Shown in pieces: positions 1 through 12,200 of a stretch of 64,000 nucleotides of DNA. Within the stretch, counting starts at the first letter, position 1. Each line of letters opens with the position of its first letter. The notes under the pieces were generated by a model. That model was given only the letters and a program-made list of their open reading frames with translations, did no database searches and was not told the DNA's origin. Source of the DNA: Effrenium voratum (Eukaryota; Sar; Dinophyceae; Suessiales; Symbiodiniaceae); assembly GCA_963377175.1 (NCBI GenBank), contig CAUJNA010002135.1, forward strand, positions 308,980 to 372,979, given 5' to 3'. Both the position numbers and the translations under genes were made by a program.

Positions 1-206
1 TGGCTGCCCCACTAAAATGGTCTTCCCAAAAAAGGGTTCCCTTTTTTTCCAGGGTCACTGAACAACTGAGTATACCAGTTTGCGCAGATTTGGGCCTAAG
101 ATGGGAAGCCTGAGATGTGAAGCGCGGGTGTATTCTTTAGGTTGGGGTGGAGATGGGGAGTGTACGGCACGCGTCAATTCTTCGGTGGGGCGGTCTTCGC
201 CTCAAG

Positions 207-249
207 GATGGAGGAGATGCAGAAGGAGCTCAAAAACTTGAAGGCGGAG
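207..249 (+). CDS. CCDC146: possible upstream exon of the CCDC146-like gene
   Basis: It encodes MEEMQKELKNLKAE, a heptad-like coiled-coil stretch resembling the N-terminal third of CCDC146. It is bounded by CTCAAG^G upstream and a GC donor (GAG^GCC) downstream, the same junction type as the confident exons. It is too short for certain assignment. Confidence 0.45.
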
Positions 250-3200
250 GCCGGGCGATCCTTGAGCAGTTCCACCGATTTGGGGTTAAATAAGACAAGC
301 GATTTCACCAATGAAGGTCCAAACAACTCTGGGGGGTTCCTTTTTTTCAGGTGTATTGTCGCACTTCACCAATGATGGTAGGTCCTTTACTTCAACAGCC
401 ATTCGTTCAGGTTTGGAATGTATAGCTTAAGCAGAATCTTTGGAAGTCCATTCGCAAGGGTACACCCAAACATATTTGGGACTGTTGATTTGCCCTTCAA
501 GCACCACTCACATTGTGAGGGGTTTCAAAATGTCTTTGCGGGATAGCTTGCCTTTCAAACGTGATGAGTAAGCTTGACTGACCCGAGCCAGTCCTTGCTC
601 TTCCTTATGCCTAGAAAAGTTAATCCCTTAGCAACCAGATAGGAGTGTGCCGTTGTTGTGGGTAAAACCCTTTTCTTGTAGTTTTACACACGCACGCACA
701 CGCATATGGGTATGGGTCAAAATTAAACCACCAGGCCACCGCGGGATTTCGTCCATGTTTCCGTATTTGCCAGGGGATCGCCATTTTGGGGTTACCCTAT
801 TTTTGACAACCACAGCCATATTAGGTCCCCCAGTAGTGCCCTTTTACCAACTTTGTTGGTTGGGAGGGTTCCCCTAAAAGCTCTCTACTGCAGGACCTAG
901 TTATGGATTAATCCCTGGAATGATGATTCCCCTGTAAATACCAACAAACAAAGAGGTTCAACCACGATTTCAAACTGGTGCGAAATGGATTTTGTCCATC
1001 CACAGCATCATGGATCGGCACACACACACACACACACACTAGTTGTGGATAACCCAATTTTTTGCAGCCACATATGGATTGGCAGACACACACACAAGCC
1101 CATGGTCTCTCACGAGAGCTCATGGAGAAACCACCCCTTTCGGGCGGACCAGACTCGCGCCCAGGAGCAGCACTGGGCCGCCCACTTCAAGACGCCGGCG
1201 CCCAGTCGCTGTCGCGCGGGAAACTTCCGCCGGGGGAAAAAGGAGGATCCCGGTGAGGCTCCAGGCAATATATATATATACCCATAGGTGTGTCTTTTTC
1301 TTTAGGGTGGGACCCTCCAAATTCGTGGTTTTCCTTTGGGTTTCCAAGAAAAACTTTCCGAAAGCTCGGGTACCCGCAGACAAGGACAGACCCATATTTG
1401 TCCTTTGAATGGGTCAACTCTTGGTATGTTACCTACATGTGTCTGGGTTTGTGCTACTTGGGATGTCGGTTTCCAAGGGGCCTCTACGGTGGGGATGCCG
1501 CAGGGGAGCAACTGGTCTGCCATAACCGTCACCATGGTTTTGTGGTGTATGGCTGGCCTGGCAATGCTTAGGGCATGGCAAGTTGGGAGTTGAACAGGTG
1601 CCCGGCCGTCCATATCCCCAAAGTCCCCACGAGTGTAAGTCCATGGGGACTTTTTCAATGGGAATATTAAGGAACTAAGTAAATGGGTGCATCCAAGTAT
1701 GGCTTTGGAGAGAAGCACGCAAAACCAATCTTTCCATGAGGGAGGAGCTGACCCACCTTATTCCCTGGCGACTGAAAGTATTGAGATCCGCAAGGGGTGA
1801 CTTGCTGCGCCGGCGGAAAGGGTCCAGCAAACTGGGGACATGGGTTAGCTCACCCATGAAGAAGCTCCCTTGGGAATTTCCAGTTTCTGGTATGCGAATA
1901 GTAGTTTGCTTGATTTTGTTCATGGGGGTGCGGTATCAGAAAAGGGGATTCCTCTTGCCAGTGGCTGGACACATCCATTTCGCACCAGTCGGGAATGGAT
2001 GAACCCCAATTCGAGGACTAGTCACTTTTAGCGGGGGATCTGAGGGCAGCCCAGAAACGAGTGGTCCAACACTCACCTCGCGGGGAGGAGTTGGGTTTGG
2101 GGTTGCGGCAGCCCGACCGAGGCTGGCCTCCCATCGGGAGAAACTGGCCAGGGATGCCTCGCAGGCCAGTCGCTTCGCCACGTCCGGCCTTTCAGCGCTT
2201 TGGGGAGGAGAAGGGGCAATCCCGCTGGGGTCATGATTTTGACGGTTTCTGGGGGTTATCAAAGCAAGTCAGAAATTGTGGTTGTTTACCTTTAACCCAC
2301 CACTTAGGGTGTGACTTTGATCATGGTAAAACAATGAGGCCAGTCCCAGGCAGAAGTTGGTGGGAGTTTGAAATTCGGACTCACCCGCAAAGAACCGGGT
2401 TGCCCGCATACTAAGGATTGGAAAGAGTTGACCTTGATGGTCGTTTTAGTTGTTCGGACTGGGTGTATCAACCTGAGGAGGGAGCGACCATGATCGCAAG
2501 GAACGGAGAGAGGGAGAGAGACAGAGAGAGAGAGAGAGGTGAGCAACATCGGTAGACTCCTTCAACACGCAGATCCCTGTTCTGCGAGTTGCAACTTGCA
2601 GGGTGCCCGCTTGATGAAAGTCTCACGGGCAAACTCCGTGAGGCTTCGGTTTCCCTTTGTCCGATGAGCAGTGGCCTTTGTTTGTGTGTAGATTCCTCAA
2701 AGGAAAGAGGGTGCATTAAGCACCATTCAGGGAAAGATTCCAAGAACCAGGGACGACCCGTGCTCGGCAGGGAATCGTTTCGGGGCGTGCGAATGAACCG
2801 GTAGGGATCCACGGGGAAGCTCATTCAAACTCATTTTCCCTATCGAAGCGATCGCAAGTCCCATCTTACTGTGGGACGAAATCCTGCACCAGTTGGCAGG
2901 AGGTCTATCCCAATCATAGGGTTTGCATCTATCCCAAGTCGACATGGATTATGTGGACATTGGCACCAATCAGAATGGGCATCGGCACCAATCAGGGCTC
3001 GACACTGGCCACTTTGCCTCGGGCACTGATACCATTCAGGGTTTGTACTAGGCACTTTGCCTTGGACTGACCCCAGTATGCTGAATCTCGCCATTTGGCC
3101 ATGGGTCAAAAGCCCGCACCCCCAGTGAACATCCCACTCCCCACTAAAATGGACTAAAATGCGTGGTGCACCTACCCCAAAATGGGATCCCATTGGTTTT

Positions 3201-6200
3201 GACCCACAGCCATTTCTCTCAGCCGCCTTGCAGGCTCATCGGCTCTACCGGGAGACTGCTGACGAGGCTGGCCGGAAGCTCTGGAGGACCAGCTGCGAAG
3301 CGGAGTTTGAATTCACCCGCAGTACTGGCCCCTGCAGAATCTAGGTCCCCCACCTTTTTGGTTGGTTGGGTTGAAAAATACCTAGAGTATCCTTCTGACC
3401 CTTTAAAAATGGTGGGTCAGTATACCTAAAATAATGGGGTCACGGACCTATTTTTAAAGGGTCATGGAGACTCCAGGTACATAAAAGGTTGATATATTGG
3501 TTTCTCCTTGTGGTAGAAACCATGCTAGCTAGCAAGGCTGCAGGTGATGCTGTCATTTGGGGGCGGGAGTGAGCGGTTCAACCTTCATTGTTTGGGGTTG
3601 CTGTCATATCGCAGGCTTCGAGGCTCGCTTTGTTGCGTTAGGCGTGCTGATTACATTGCTAAGGGTTTGCCAGCAAGCGTGTTTTTAAGGCATCTGCAAA
3701 CTGCGGCACGTCGTGATGTGTGTTCTGCGCCCCTCTTGAAACTAGTCTTGGGTTCCTTACACATGAGTGAGCTCCCGTAAAATGGAGGGAAATCTACATC
3801 CGTGAAGGAGGAAGTTGGATGTTTGCAGCTGTAACTTGCAGTGATACTGTGGATTGACGAAATCCATTTCGCACCACCTCAGACTCCCTGAAATGATGAT
3901 TCCCCTGTAAATACCAACAAACAATGGTTTCCCATGCATTCAAAGTGGAGCGAACGGATCTTGTCCACCCGCACGATTGTTGCCCCTCAATGGGCTTTTC
4001 TGCAAGCGCTGGGAATCGTTCGCCCTGTGCCGGACTTCCACCTGGAAAGGCCCAAGGCGAGAAAAAAACATGACATGACCTTCGGAGTTGAAAACTCTCT
4101 CGCCGCGACGAAGTCAGCGACAGGTCGCCATGAAAGAGCTAGAGGAGCAAGATCTCAAGAAGAAGCACCAGGAGATCACGTGATCCACTCGCTTTTCGTT
4201 TGTTGGTTGGTTTCTTTGCTTGATTGTGTTCTTGATTGCTTGTGTCTTTGTAATTATTTGCTTCTGGGGCTGGCCCTGTGGCGATCTTTGTTGTGGGGCG
4301 TTCGTCCATATTCCGACTGTTCTGCGTGAAAAAATTGGAAGCCAGTTGATAGCAATAAGGCTTTGGCAGCTAATGTGGTAGGTACCCAGAATCCAGAGAT
4401 CTAGAGTCGATGATGAAATTCTGGGCCCTCAGCATGACAACGGTTTCCTTCTGCTGTTGCTGTAAATGCCAAGCAATATGTTTTTCACTGTAGGAGCGGA
4501 GCAAACATCCAGAATCGACAACCTGTCCCTAGGTCATTTTGAGGGACACCCAAAGAAGGCGGTATAAACAATCGAACTTCCAATGATCATTCCGAGACAG
4601 TCTGTGTACGCAACATTTACCCACTTCCCTCCAAATTGGTGAGATGTTTTGTATACTGGTTGGGCTTTTCTGAAGTTCCCAGCCCTTCCGCGACCTTTAA
4701 ACTCAATTGAAACGGGGTGCCCATGCTTAGGTTTTTCCCCATGGAATCCAGGGGTCGGTTGTTGACACCCAGCGAATCAAGGAGAAGCAACCCCTCTCCG
4801 TAGCGCATGCCACAAGCGGCCTCGGTTTGCACGAGATTGGATCCGAAGCCAGGCCATTAGCTCCCCCAAATTAGGAGCCGAGTCTCGAGTTATATACCTC
4901 TGGGCACCAAATCCTGCGAGTTATAACCAGTGGGGGGACTTGGCGCTGCCTCGGAGTCATAGTAATATAGAATCCCCCTGTGGCCCAGGATTTGTATTTT
5001 GCAACTTGCGGGATGTGCCGCAGGGTTGGAGATCCGTTGAATCGAAATCTGCCGGATCAGGAGATCAGCCAAAAGCAGAAGGAGTTCTGCACCATGTACG
5101 AGGCGAAACCGGTTTCGGGAGCCCCGTAGCCAAAGGGGCGCTTTGAGGGATGCGTTTGGGCCGCTGTGCCTGGAGTTTCTTTTGGCCCAACATAAGGGGG
5201 TTGACCCATTTTTTCGGGCAGCAGGAAACTCCAGACAAGCGGCACGGAGAGACGAAATGCCCCCCCTTTCCCAGGCCCCGCCGAAAGTTCGGGGCAGTCT
5301 CGAGCCGATCGGAAACAGCTGCGTCAGATGAATTTTCCGGTGTGCCCTCAGACTGGCCGGCGGGTGGCGCTCGTGTCCGTTTTCCTTGACCAACACCATG
5401 TGTGTTCCAGGCCCTTTCAAGGTTTTATCCTCCTGGAGTCTCCATGACCCTTTAAAATAGGTCCCTCACCCCAGTATTTTAGGTAATGACCCAAGTTTTT
5501 AAGGGTCATGGAGACTCTAGGCTGAAGCCTGGCAGCGGAGGCGCTCCACCAGTTCTGAACCCGAAACATGGGCGCCTATAAGGGTTGAGTCGCTTCGTCG
5601 GAGTTGAGCCAAAAGGACGCCCATGTGTTCTTGCGTGTTTCTATGTTTAAGCACGCTCAAACGTGAATTTTTTGGGCGTTTTGGCAATCATGTGTTTCTC
5701 CCATACCGATCAAGTCTCCCAGAACGAAACCCGAAGTTGAAGTCTTCCAGAATTCCTATGTGACATTATTTGATGCCCGGTTCCTTGAGAAAGCTTCGAT
5801 ATGTTTGCTTCGCCTTTACAACCGTGGCGTGGCAGGTTGTGAAGAACGAGCGCAACAAGTACATGCCCGGATCCCAGATCTCACAGGGCATTCGTCGGTT
5901 GACATGTGTTTTGGTTTGTTTCCCTTTTGGGGCTATCCCATGAGTTGGATGTGTCTTAAAAGAAAACCAACAGAAACCCTTAGAAAAGACACACCCATGT
6001 TCTTTGAGGGTACCATTCTTGTGTTGGTTCGTAGTTGAGGCGGCAAGATCGAGAACCCAGTGTTTTGGTTTCGTTGCTGCTTTGGTGCTGTGGACTTTCG
6101 AGGGGGAGAGCATGTGTTTGGTGTGCGTTGGTGGTGAACGGGAACCACGTGGACACCAACCATATTGGAGGGTCCTGCTTTGATTTGCTTGCTTGTTGTT

Positions 6201-9200
6201 CATTGTTCAGAGGGGGGAGCTGCCAGGGTTTTGGAAGATCAGATTCTGAGAGATGTCGCCGTCCCATCCATCTAGTTGATTCGAAGCTGAACGAGATGCG
6301 AACAAAGCCTGAATCTGTTTGCTGGCGAGTAATGCGGAAGTTGGTCAGCATTGTTCTGGGGGTTCGCTCCAAGGATCAAATGGAGGGCTGTGTTTGTTTG
6401 GAGGCTTCTTACCCTTTTGGGGCCCTCATACTTCGACTGTACCAGCCACCTTGAAGTGGTTCTTCCGAAACGAGTCTTGGGAACTTCCATGTTAGCCTAG
6501 CGAAGATATGATGGTATCAGTTGGCGCATGTTACTTCATGACTACTTGGTTGGATCCTTGGACTCACCTGTTGCAGAGGGGTCAACAGCAGGCATGTTAG
6601 GTCCCAGTAACGGCCATCAACTTCCAACTGATATTTGCTTAAGATGTTGTTTGATTTCCCCTCAAAGGGAATCTAGCACTACTATTTTTTTCCAGGGGGG
6701 TGAAGCAAACGGAAGTGAAGCTGGTCACCGTCCTTGGCTCCATGTTTCGCCTCAGGCAGAATGTGGGAACGACAAACGGGGAACAGCCACAAAGACATCC
6801 CACAAAGCCCCCATGGGGCAAGCTTGAAGGTTCCCATCTAGGTCCCCCAGTAGTGCCCTTTTGCCCTTTTTTGGGGGGAGGGTTCCCCTACTAAAATAGA
6901 CTACAGAAAGAAGGGTACCCTTATTCTAAGCTCTCTACTGGAGGACATAACCAAGCCTGCCAACGACTGCAGGCCGTCTTTGCGGAGAACCCCTTCGCGT
7001 TTTGGGGCAGAAGGGCAGTTTGTGGTTTTCAAGCTTCAGGAGGGTTGCCACTTTGGCGCGTACAGAGGATGATTTTCCGGAAGGAAAACGGGAAGGGACA
7101 CCTGTTTGGGGATGTGAGATTACCACGCCACCTTCGACACCTCTCTCTCTCCCTCTCCCCCTATCTCGCTCTCTCTCGCTCTCGCTCTCGCTCTCTTGTT
7201 TCGGGGTGTGAGACCAACGAATTTGGCGACTCCACGTCCTCTCTCTCTCTCTCTGCATATCTCTGTGCTGCCAGGACCCACATCCAGAAGTCGGATCAGC
7301 ACCTATCCGAGATGAAGGACTCGTGCCGGTCAGCGGTCAGAGGAACGCCCGGGATGTCCCAGGGAACAAACTGGCGGTGGTGGTCAAAACGATTTTGGGT
7401 TCCCATGTTGGTTGGTAGGTGAATTCACCACCCATTTTGGAACCTATTTCAGTGTGTTGGATTGGGATGTTCACTGGGGGACGATTTGGCTTTTGACCCA
7501 TGGCCAAATTGCCTTGGGCCAGGTTCGGGGGAAACCACTAAAAAAACAATCCCCTGTGACAAGTGATCATCGAAGGGGCACCTCGATTTCCAGTTTCGGA
7601 CCTTTAGAACATCGGCTACTGAACAAAAGTCGTGAACAGAGTTTGCTGAGGGTATCCCTCTTGGGTCCCGTTTGAAGGGAACTCTCCCTCCAGTTTGGGG
7701 GATTCACCCAGTTGAACCTTGGTCAGACGCGCGTTTACCGTAACCCGGGGGCTCAAACCACCATTTGAACAACGAGCATTGTTAGATTGGGTCAACCATT
7801 CTTTTATTGGCTGTTGAACCCCAAAAACCCTAGGGTAAGCACCTGGAACATGAGTCGAGTATTTTTACAGGTTGTGTGTAGAAACTTGAGTGAGTCACCC
7901 GTGTCCTCCCCAATGGACCGCGGACTGGATGGTTTGTGCCCCCACCCCCTGCTCGGCTTCATCTGGAGACAACCTCATTCGAATCACTCAATCGATGTCA
8001 ACGGACTTGTCCCGAGCCAATTTTGCAAGCTGTTTGCACTTTTATTAAGTTAAGTGGGGTGGAGCTACCACCAAACCACTTGTTCCAGCAACCACCAAAC
8101 CCCTTGTTGTCTTCTTTAAGCAGCAGCTGGAACCAAAAGCAAAGTGGCTGTTGAAACCCCAGGATTTAAACCATCCAGGCTTCTCCTGCGAGAGGGCCCC
8201 CCTTTCCACGATTTTTCAGGACACCACCCATCTTTAGGGCTCGGACACTGCGGTGGATTGGCACAGTCCGCGCCACGCACTACTTGGTTGGGCTGGATGG
8301 ATGGATGAAGTTAGAGATGTATCAGGATAAACCACCAGTCCCCCAGCTAGGTGCCCTTTCTCCCTTTTTTGGTTGGGAGGGTTCCCTTACTAAAATAAAC
8401 TACGGAAAGAAGTTGGTACACTTATTCTAACCTTTCCAACTGGTGCAGGTTTTTTTTCCATTTTGAAAAAGCTTCACCCATCTGGCAGGAGAAGTTCAAG
8501 ATCTTGTCCAACGAGGTGGAAATCCTCCGCATGGAGAGCGCCTTCAAGGAGACAAATCAGTAGCGGATTTTCCTGGTGTCATGTTTGCCCCCAAACAATT
8601 CCTGTCAACGGGTTTGGGTTGTAGGAACGCGGGTCAAAATATAGAAATCCGCGAGCCAGAAGTCCGGTACCTCAGACGAGCCGAACAGAAGCTCTTCCCC
8701 AATATTGGCCTCAATGGAACCAGGTCCTTTCGGGGGGTCCGTTCGGGAGCCCGTTGGTTTAAACCTTCGCATTTGCACCTTTGGGTTCTAGAAGGTTGGG
8801 GAAAACCCAGAAAAGCCTGCACCAATCCAAACCGACCAGAGGGAAGCTCAAGATGGTTCGAGTGTTTTTTGTGTTTCTCCCTGGAGTCTCCTTCTGACCC
8901 GAACTCAAAATAGGTGCATGACCCCCAATATTTTAGGCAATGCCCAACCACTTTTTAAAAGTCATGGAGACTCTAGGTTGTTGCTGTGCCATTTAATGAG
9001 TACGATCGATGCGCCTGCGGCGCCTTTCGAAGTCGCGTGGACGTCTCACTTCGCTACGAGCGAGCTCCCGGAGAGATCCATCTCCCTGGCCTGCGAAGAG
9101 AGGCGTCCGCTTCCGAGCGCCATGCGCAAATCGGGAACTCGGCAACTCGTGCAGGGCTCCTAAAGGATCTCCGTTTTGCAAGCATTTGAAACGTGTGGCT

Positions 9201-12200
9201 TGTTCAACACCACAATAAAGGGAAACCACCATTTACAAGTTGCAACGTTCAGGTGCTCAATGTAAGGATCCCTGTCATGGTGCACCTCGAGCGCCTGAAT
9301 CGGCGGGAGGATCAGGAGAAGGTGACCGTAAGCGTCAGCGGGGAGCTTCTCGTCCCACATGCAGCAAGACCACGGTGTATTTTTTGTGAGCGTTTTTGGT
9401 CTCGCCGTTGGTCTGGCACAAGAATCGAAACGAAACAAGTTGGTGCATGATCATGCGGGGCTGGTGCATGATCATGCGGGGCTGGTGCAAGAATTCAGGC
9501 AGGGATCTGGTGAATGGCGATGAATGGCGTGTCTTCCATTTGTGGGGTCCGAACCCACATTGTGACAGCAAATGACCTGGTTATCAAGATGTGAGTGAGC
9601 TTCCGAGTGCTTTTCACGTTATCTTTGGTTGCAGTGGCTGAAAATCGCCCGCAGAGGCACGGAAAGTGCCCGTTTTCGAGGATCAGAACAAGTTTGGATG
9701 TCTCGGTTTTCTATTTCATGATTGGAACAGCCCTCAAAGATGGTTTCTGAGACTGTATCATTCTGGACCTTTCAAGGGACCCGTTCGGCCATTTTGTACA
9801 GCTGGGTCGGCGGAATTCTTGATGCCCAGAGGGTCAAGCCCATGCAATCTCCAAAAAAGGGCCTGGGGCCCAGAACCGCCAATTCTTCTTGAAACAACCA
9901 GAACACCATATATGCATGGTGGGTCAAAACTCGTCGGACCCCTTTTTGGGCTGACACAAAGGCGGGCACAGAAACCATGCCCCAAAAGGGTACTCCCCCC
10001 GTATCCTCACTTGAGCGCGAATCGACCGGATCTGACTTTTGTTTTTTGTTGTGGGTCCATGTTGTGTCATAGCCCCCAAAGGCAATCACCTTTTATTTCT
10101 GGGTCCACGCTATGCAAGTAAGGTTTGGGACATATGGGCGTGTCTTTTTTGAGGGTGCCTCTTTTTTTTTGGTTGTGTGTATTTTGTTTTTCAACGGAAA
10201 CCCAAGACAAAGGTCGTTGTGGAATTGTGGGCTCCCCTAAAAAAACACATCTTCTCCGCAGGACAAGCAGCTGGCGAAGATTAAGCAAGAGGCCAGCCAG
10301 TGATCCGCGGGGTCGGATGTGCGTGTGCTTCCACTCTGTTGCCCAGTGGTGCCCTTGTATTTATTGTTATTAATTGTTTTGGGTAAGGGTTCCCCTTTAA
10401 ACTCAACCAACCACAAAAGGGTACCTCTTTTTCCCGTGGCCACTGGTCATCTGAGTGTTGGTGGCTCCCAGCCATCCGGTTCCTTAGCCTTTGTTGGCCT
10501 TTTAGTGTTTAGTGGGGACTTCCATTTAACCCACTAAAAGTTAGTCACTTTTAGAGGGGGATCTGAGGACAGCCCAGGTATGTGTGGTTGTTTGTTTTTT
10601 TGTTGGAGGGTACTCCGAGTGGGGGCCACGAACTTTCGGGCCACGCACTTCCGGTGGTGCGATTTGCCGTGGGAAGGGTATTGGGCAGTTTGTGTCTCAA
10701 CCAGACCTTGGCGGCTTCAAAAGCAATCCAAGAAGAGGTGGTTCAAAGTCTAGCTTTTCTTTATGGCTATTCGCTTGGATCCTGGGACTTTAAAACTTTT
10801 TGCTGGAAACAGCTTGGATTTTCCATATTGAATCTACTAACAGTTGTTCACTTTTTGCAAAAAGGGTTGTTGCAGCAACGAGGTAAGTAGCCATGGCTTC
10901 TTTTAGTTGTTGTGGTTGGTTGTTCAAACGAGAAGGCGTTTTAAGCCAATATTTTAGACCGGAAGTTGAAATTTCACCAAGTGCAGCGAGCAACTCCGGG
11001 CTCCAGAATTGAGATATGGCTCCGTTTCGACTGGGTGCTCGCCTTTCAGCTGAATGCACCAGTGGGAGAGGTGTCTATAGGAGGCTTGACCCGTGGCGAA
11101 AAGCCCTTGTGGCGAGGATGAGTAGTGTAAAGGGCATGTTTAAACAACCCAGAGGCTCCAATTCGATGTAGGGCCGGAAACAACCTGGTTTGAGACCAAC
11201 CACCGAAGCGGGGTGTCTAATGGAGGGTCTTCCTTTGAAAACCAAAACACACAGGAGCCTCTGGGAGCAAACAGAATCCAACTTATGACCCAAGGATGAG
11301 GACGCCTTGGGGTGATTTGGGAGTCACAAGGTACCAGGGGGCCCAATGTGGACGGATGAAACAAAGACTTTAGGCTCGGGCCTTATGGCCCCTCTTGTTT
11401 CTTGTTGCTTGGTGGACCCCATCCCATCCCAGAGGGCTTTTTGGTACCTTCTAAGGTACTGAACGACCCATGTTTACCCCCCAAAAGCCATCAGGAGACG
11501 CTTGGTTGGACCCTCCGGGCATTTGTTGTTTGTTTCCTCTTAGTGTCCCTTTGAACCCACTAAAACGTGGTACCCTCAAAAGACACTCACCCGCCTAGCA
11601 GCTGTATGTTGAGTAAGATCAAACATAGCGACCTCGCAAAGGCCTTCGAGGAGCAACCAAGCCGAAGAGTCGCTCAGTTGATCAGTGGCACTCTTGGCTC
11701 CTTGTTTGCTGCGTTTGACACCTAGGTTGTCAAGACACCAGGTCACTGGCCTATTGTGGATTGACGGAATCCACTTCGAACCACCTAAGAAACCATGGAA
11801 TGGTTCGAATCTCTCGGTAAAAAAAACAACAACAACAAACGTCCTGGTTTCTACCATGGTTTCAATTCGAGACTCGCGGATTTTGCAACCATCCACAGAA
11901 AGAACATGGGGCATATTTGTGCGTCACATGACCCAGCTCAATTTGTGAACAGCTCTTGTGCATGGACGTGTTACTTTTGGCGGCCAAATTTGAGGTAGCG
12001 ATTGACACAAATTCTGAGTTACAAGTTCACTCCCTGAATTCCTGGATGTTGTACTTTTTTGAATTGTCAGTCAGTGGCCAGCAGAAAGTTCAAAGTTCAG
12101 ACCTGTCTTGGCCTTTCCCTGCTCTTGACTCGTGAGCAAATAACCAGAACAATCCCTCAGCTGCCCAAAGGGAATTGACCCTTTGACTTTTTTGTTTTCC

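Larger units (their letters stand above)
250..2121. other. non-coding stretch (intron or upstream), repeats only
   Basis: No convincing exon found apart from a GC-rich piece at about 1150-1250 (EQHWAAHFK in one frame). Contains copies of families F, C, E and L, a CA tract near 1020-1040 and a family B fragment near 2013-2054. Confidence 0.5.
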
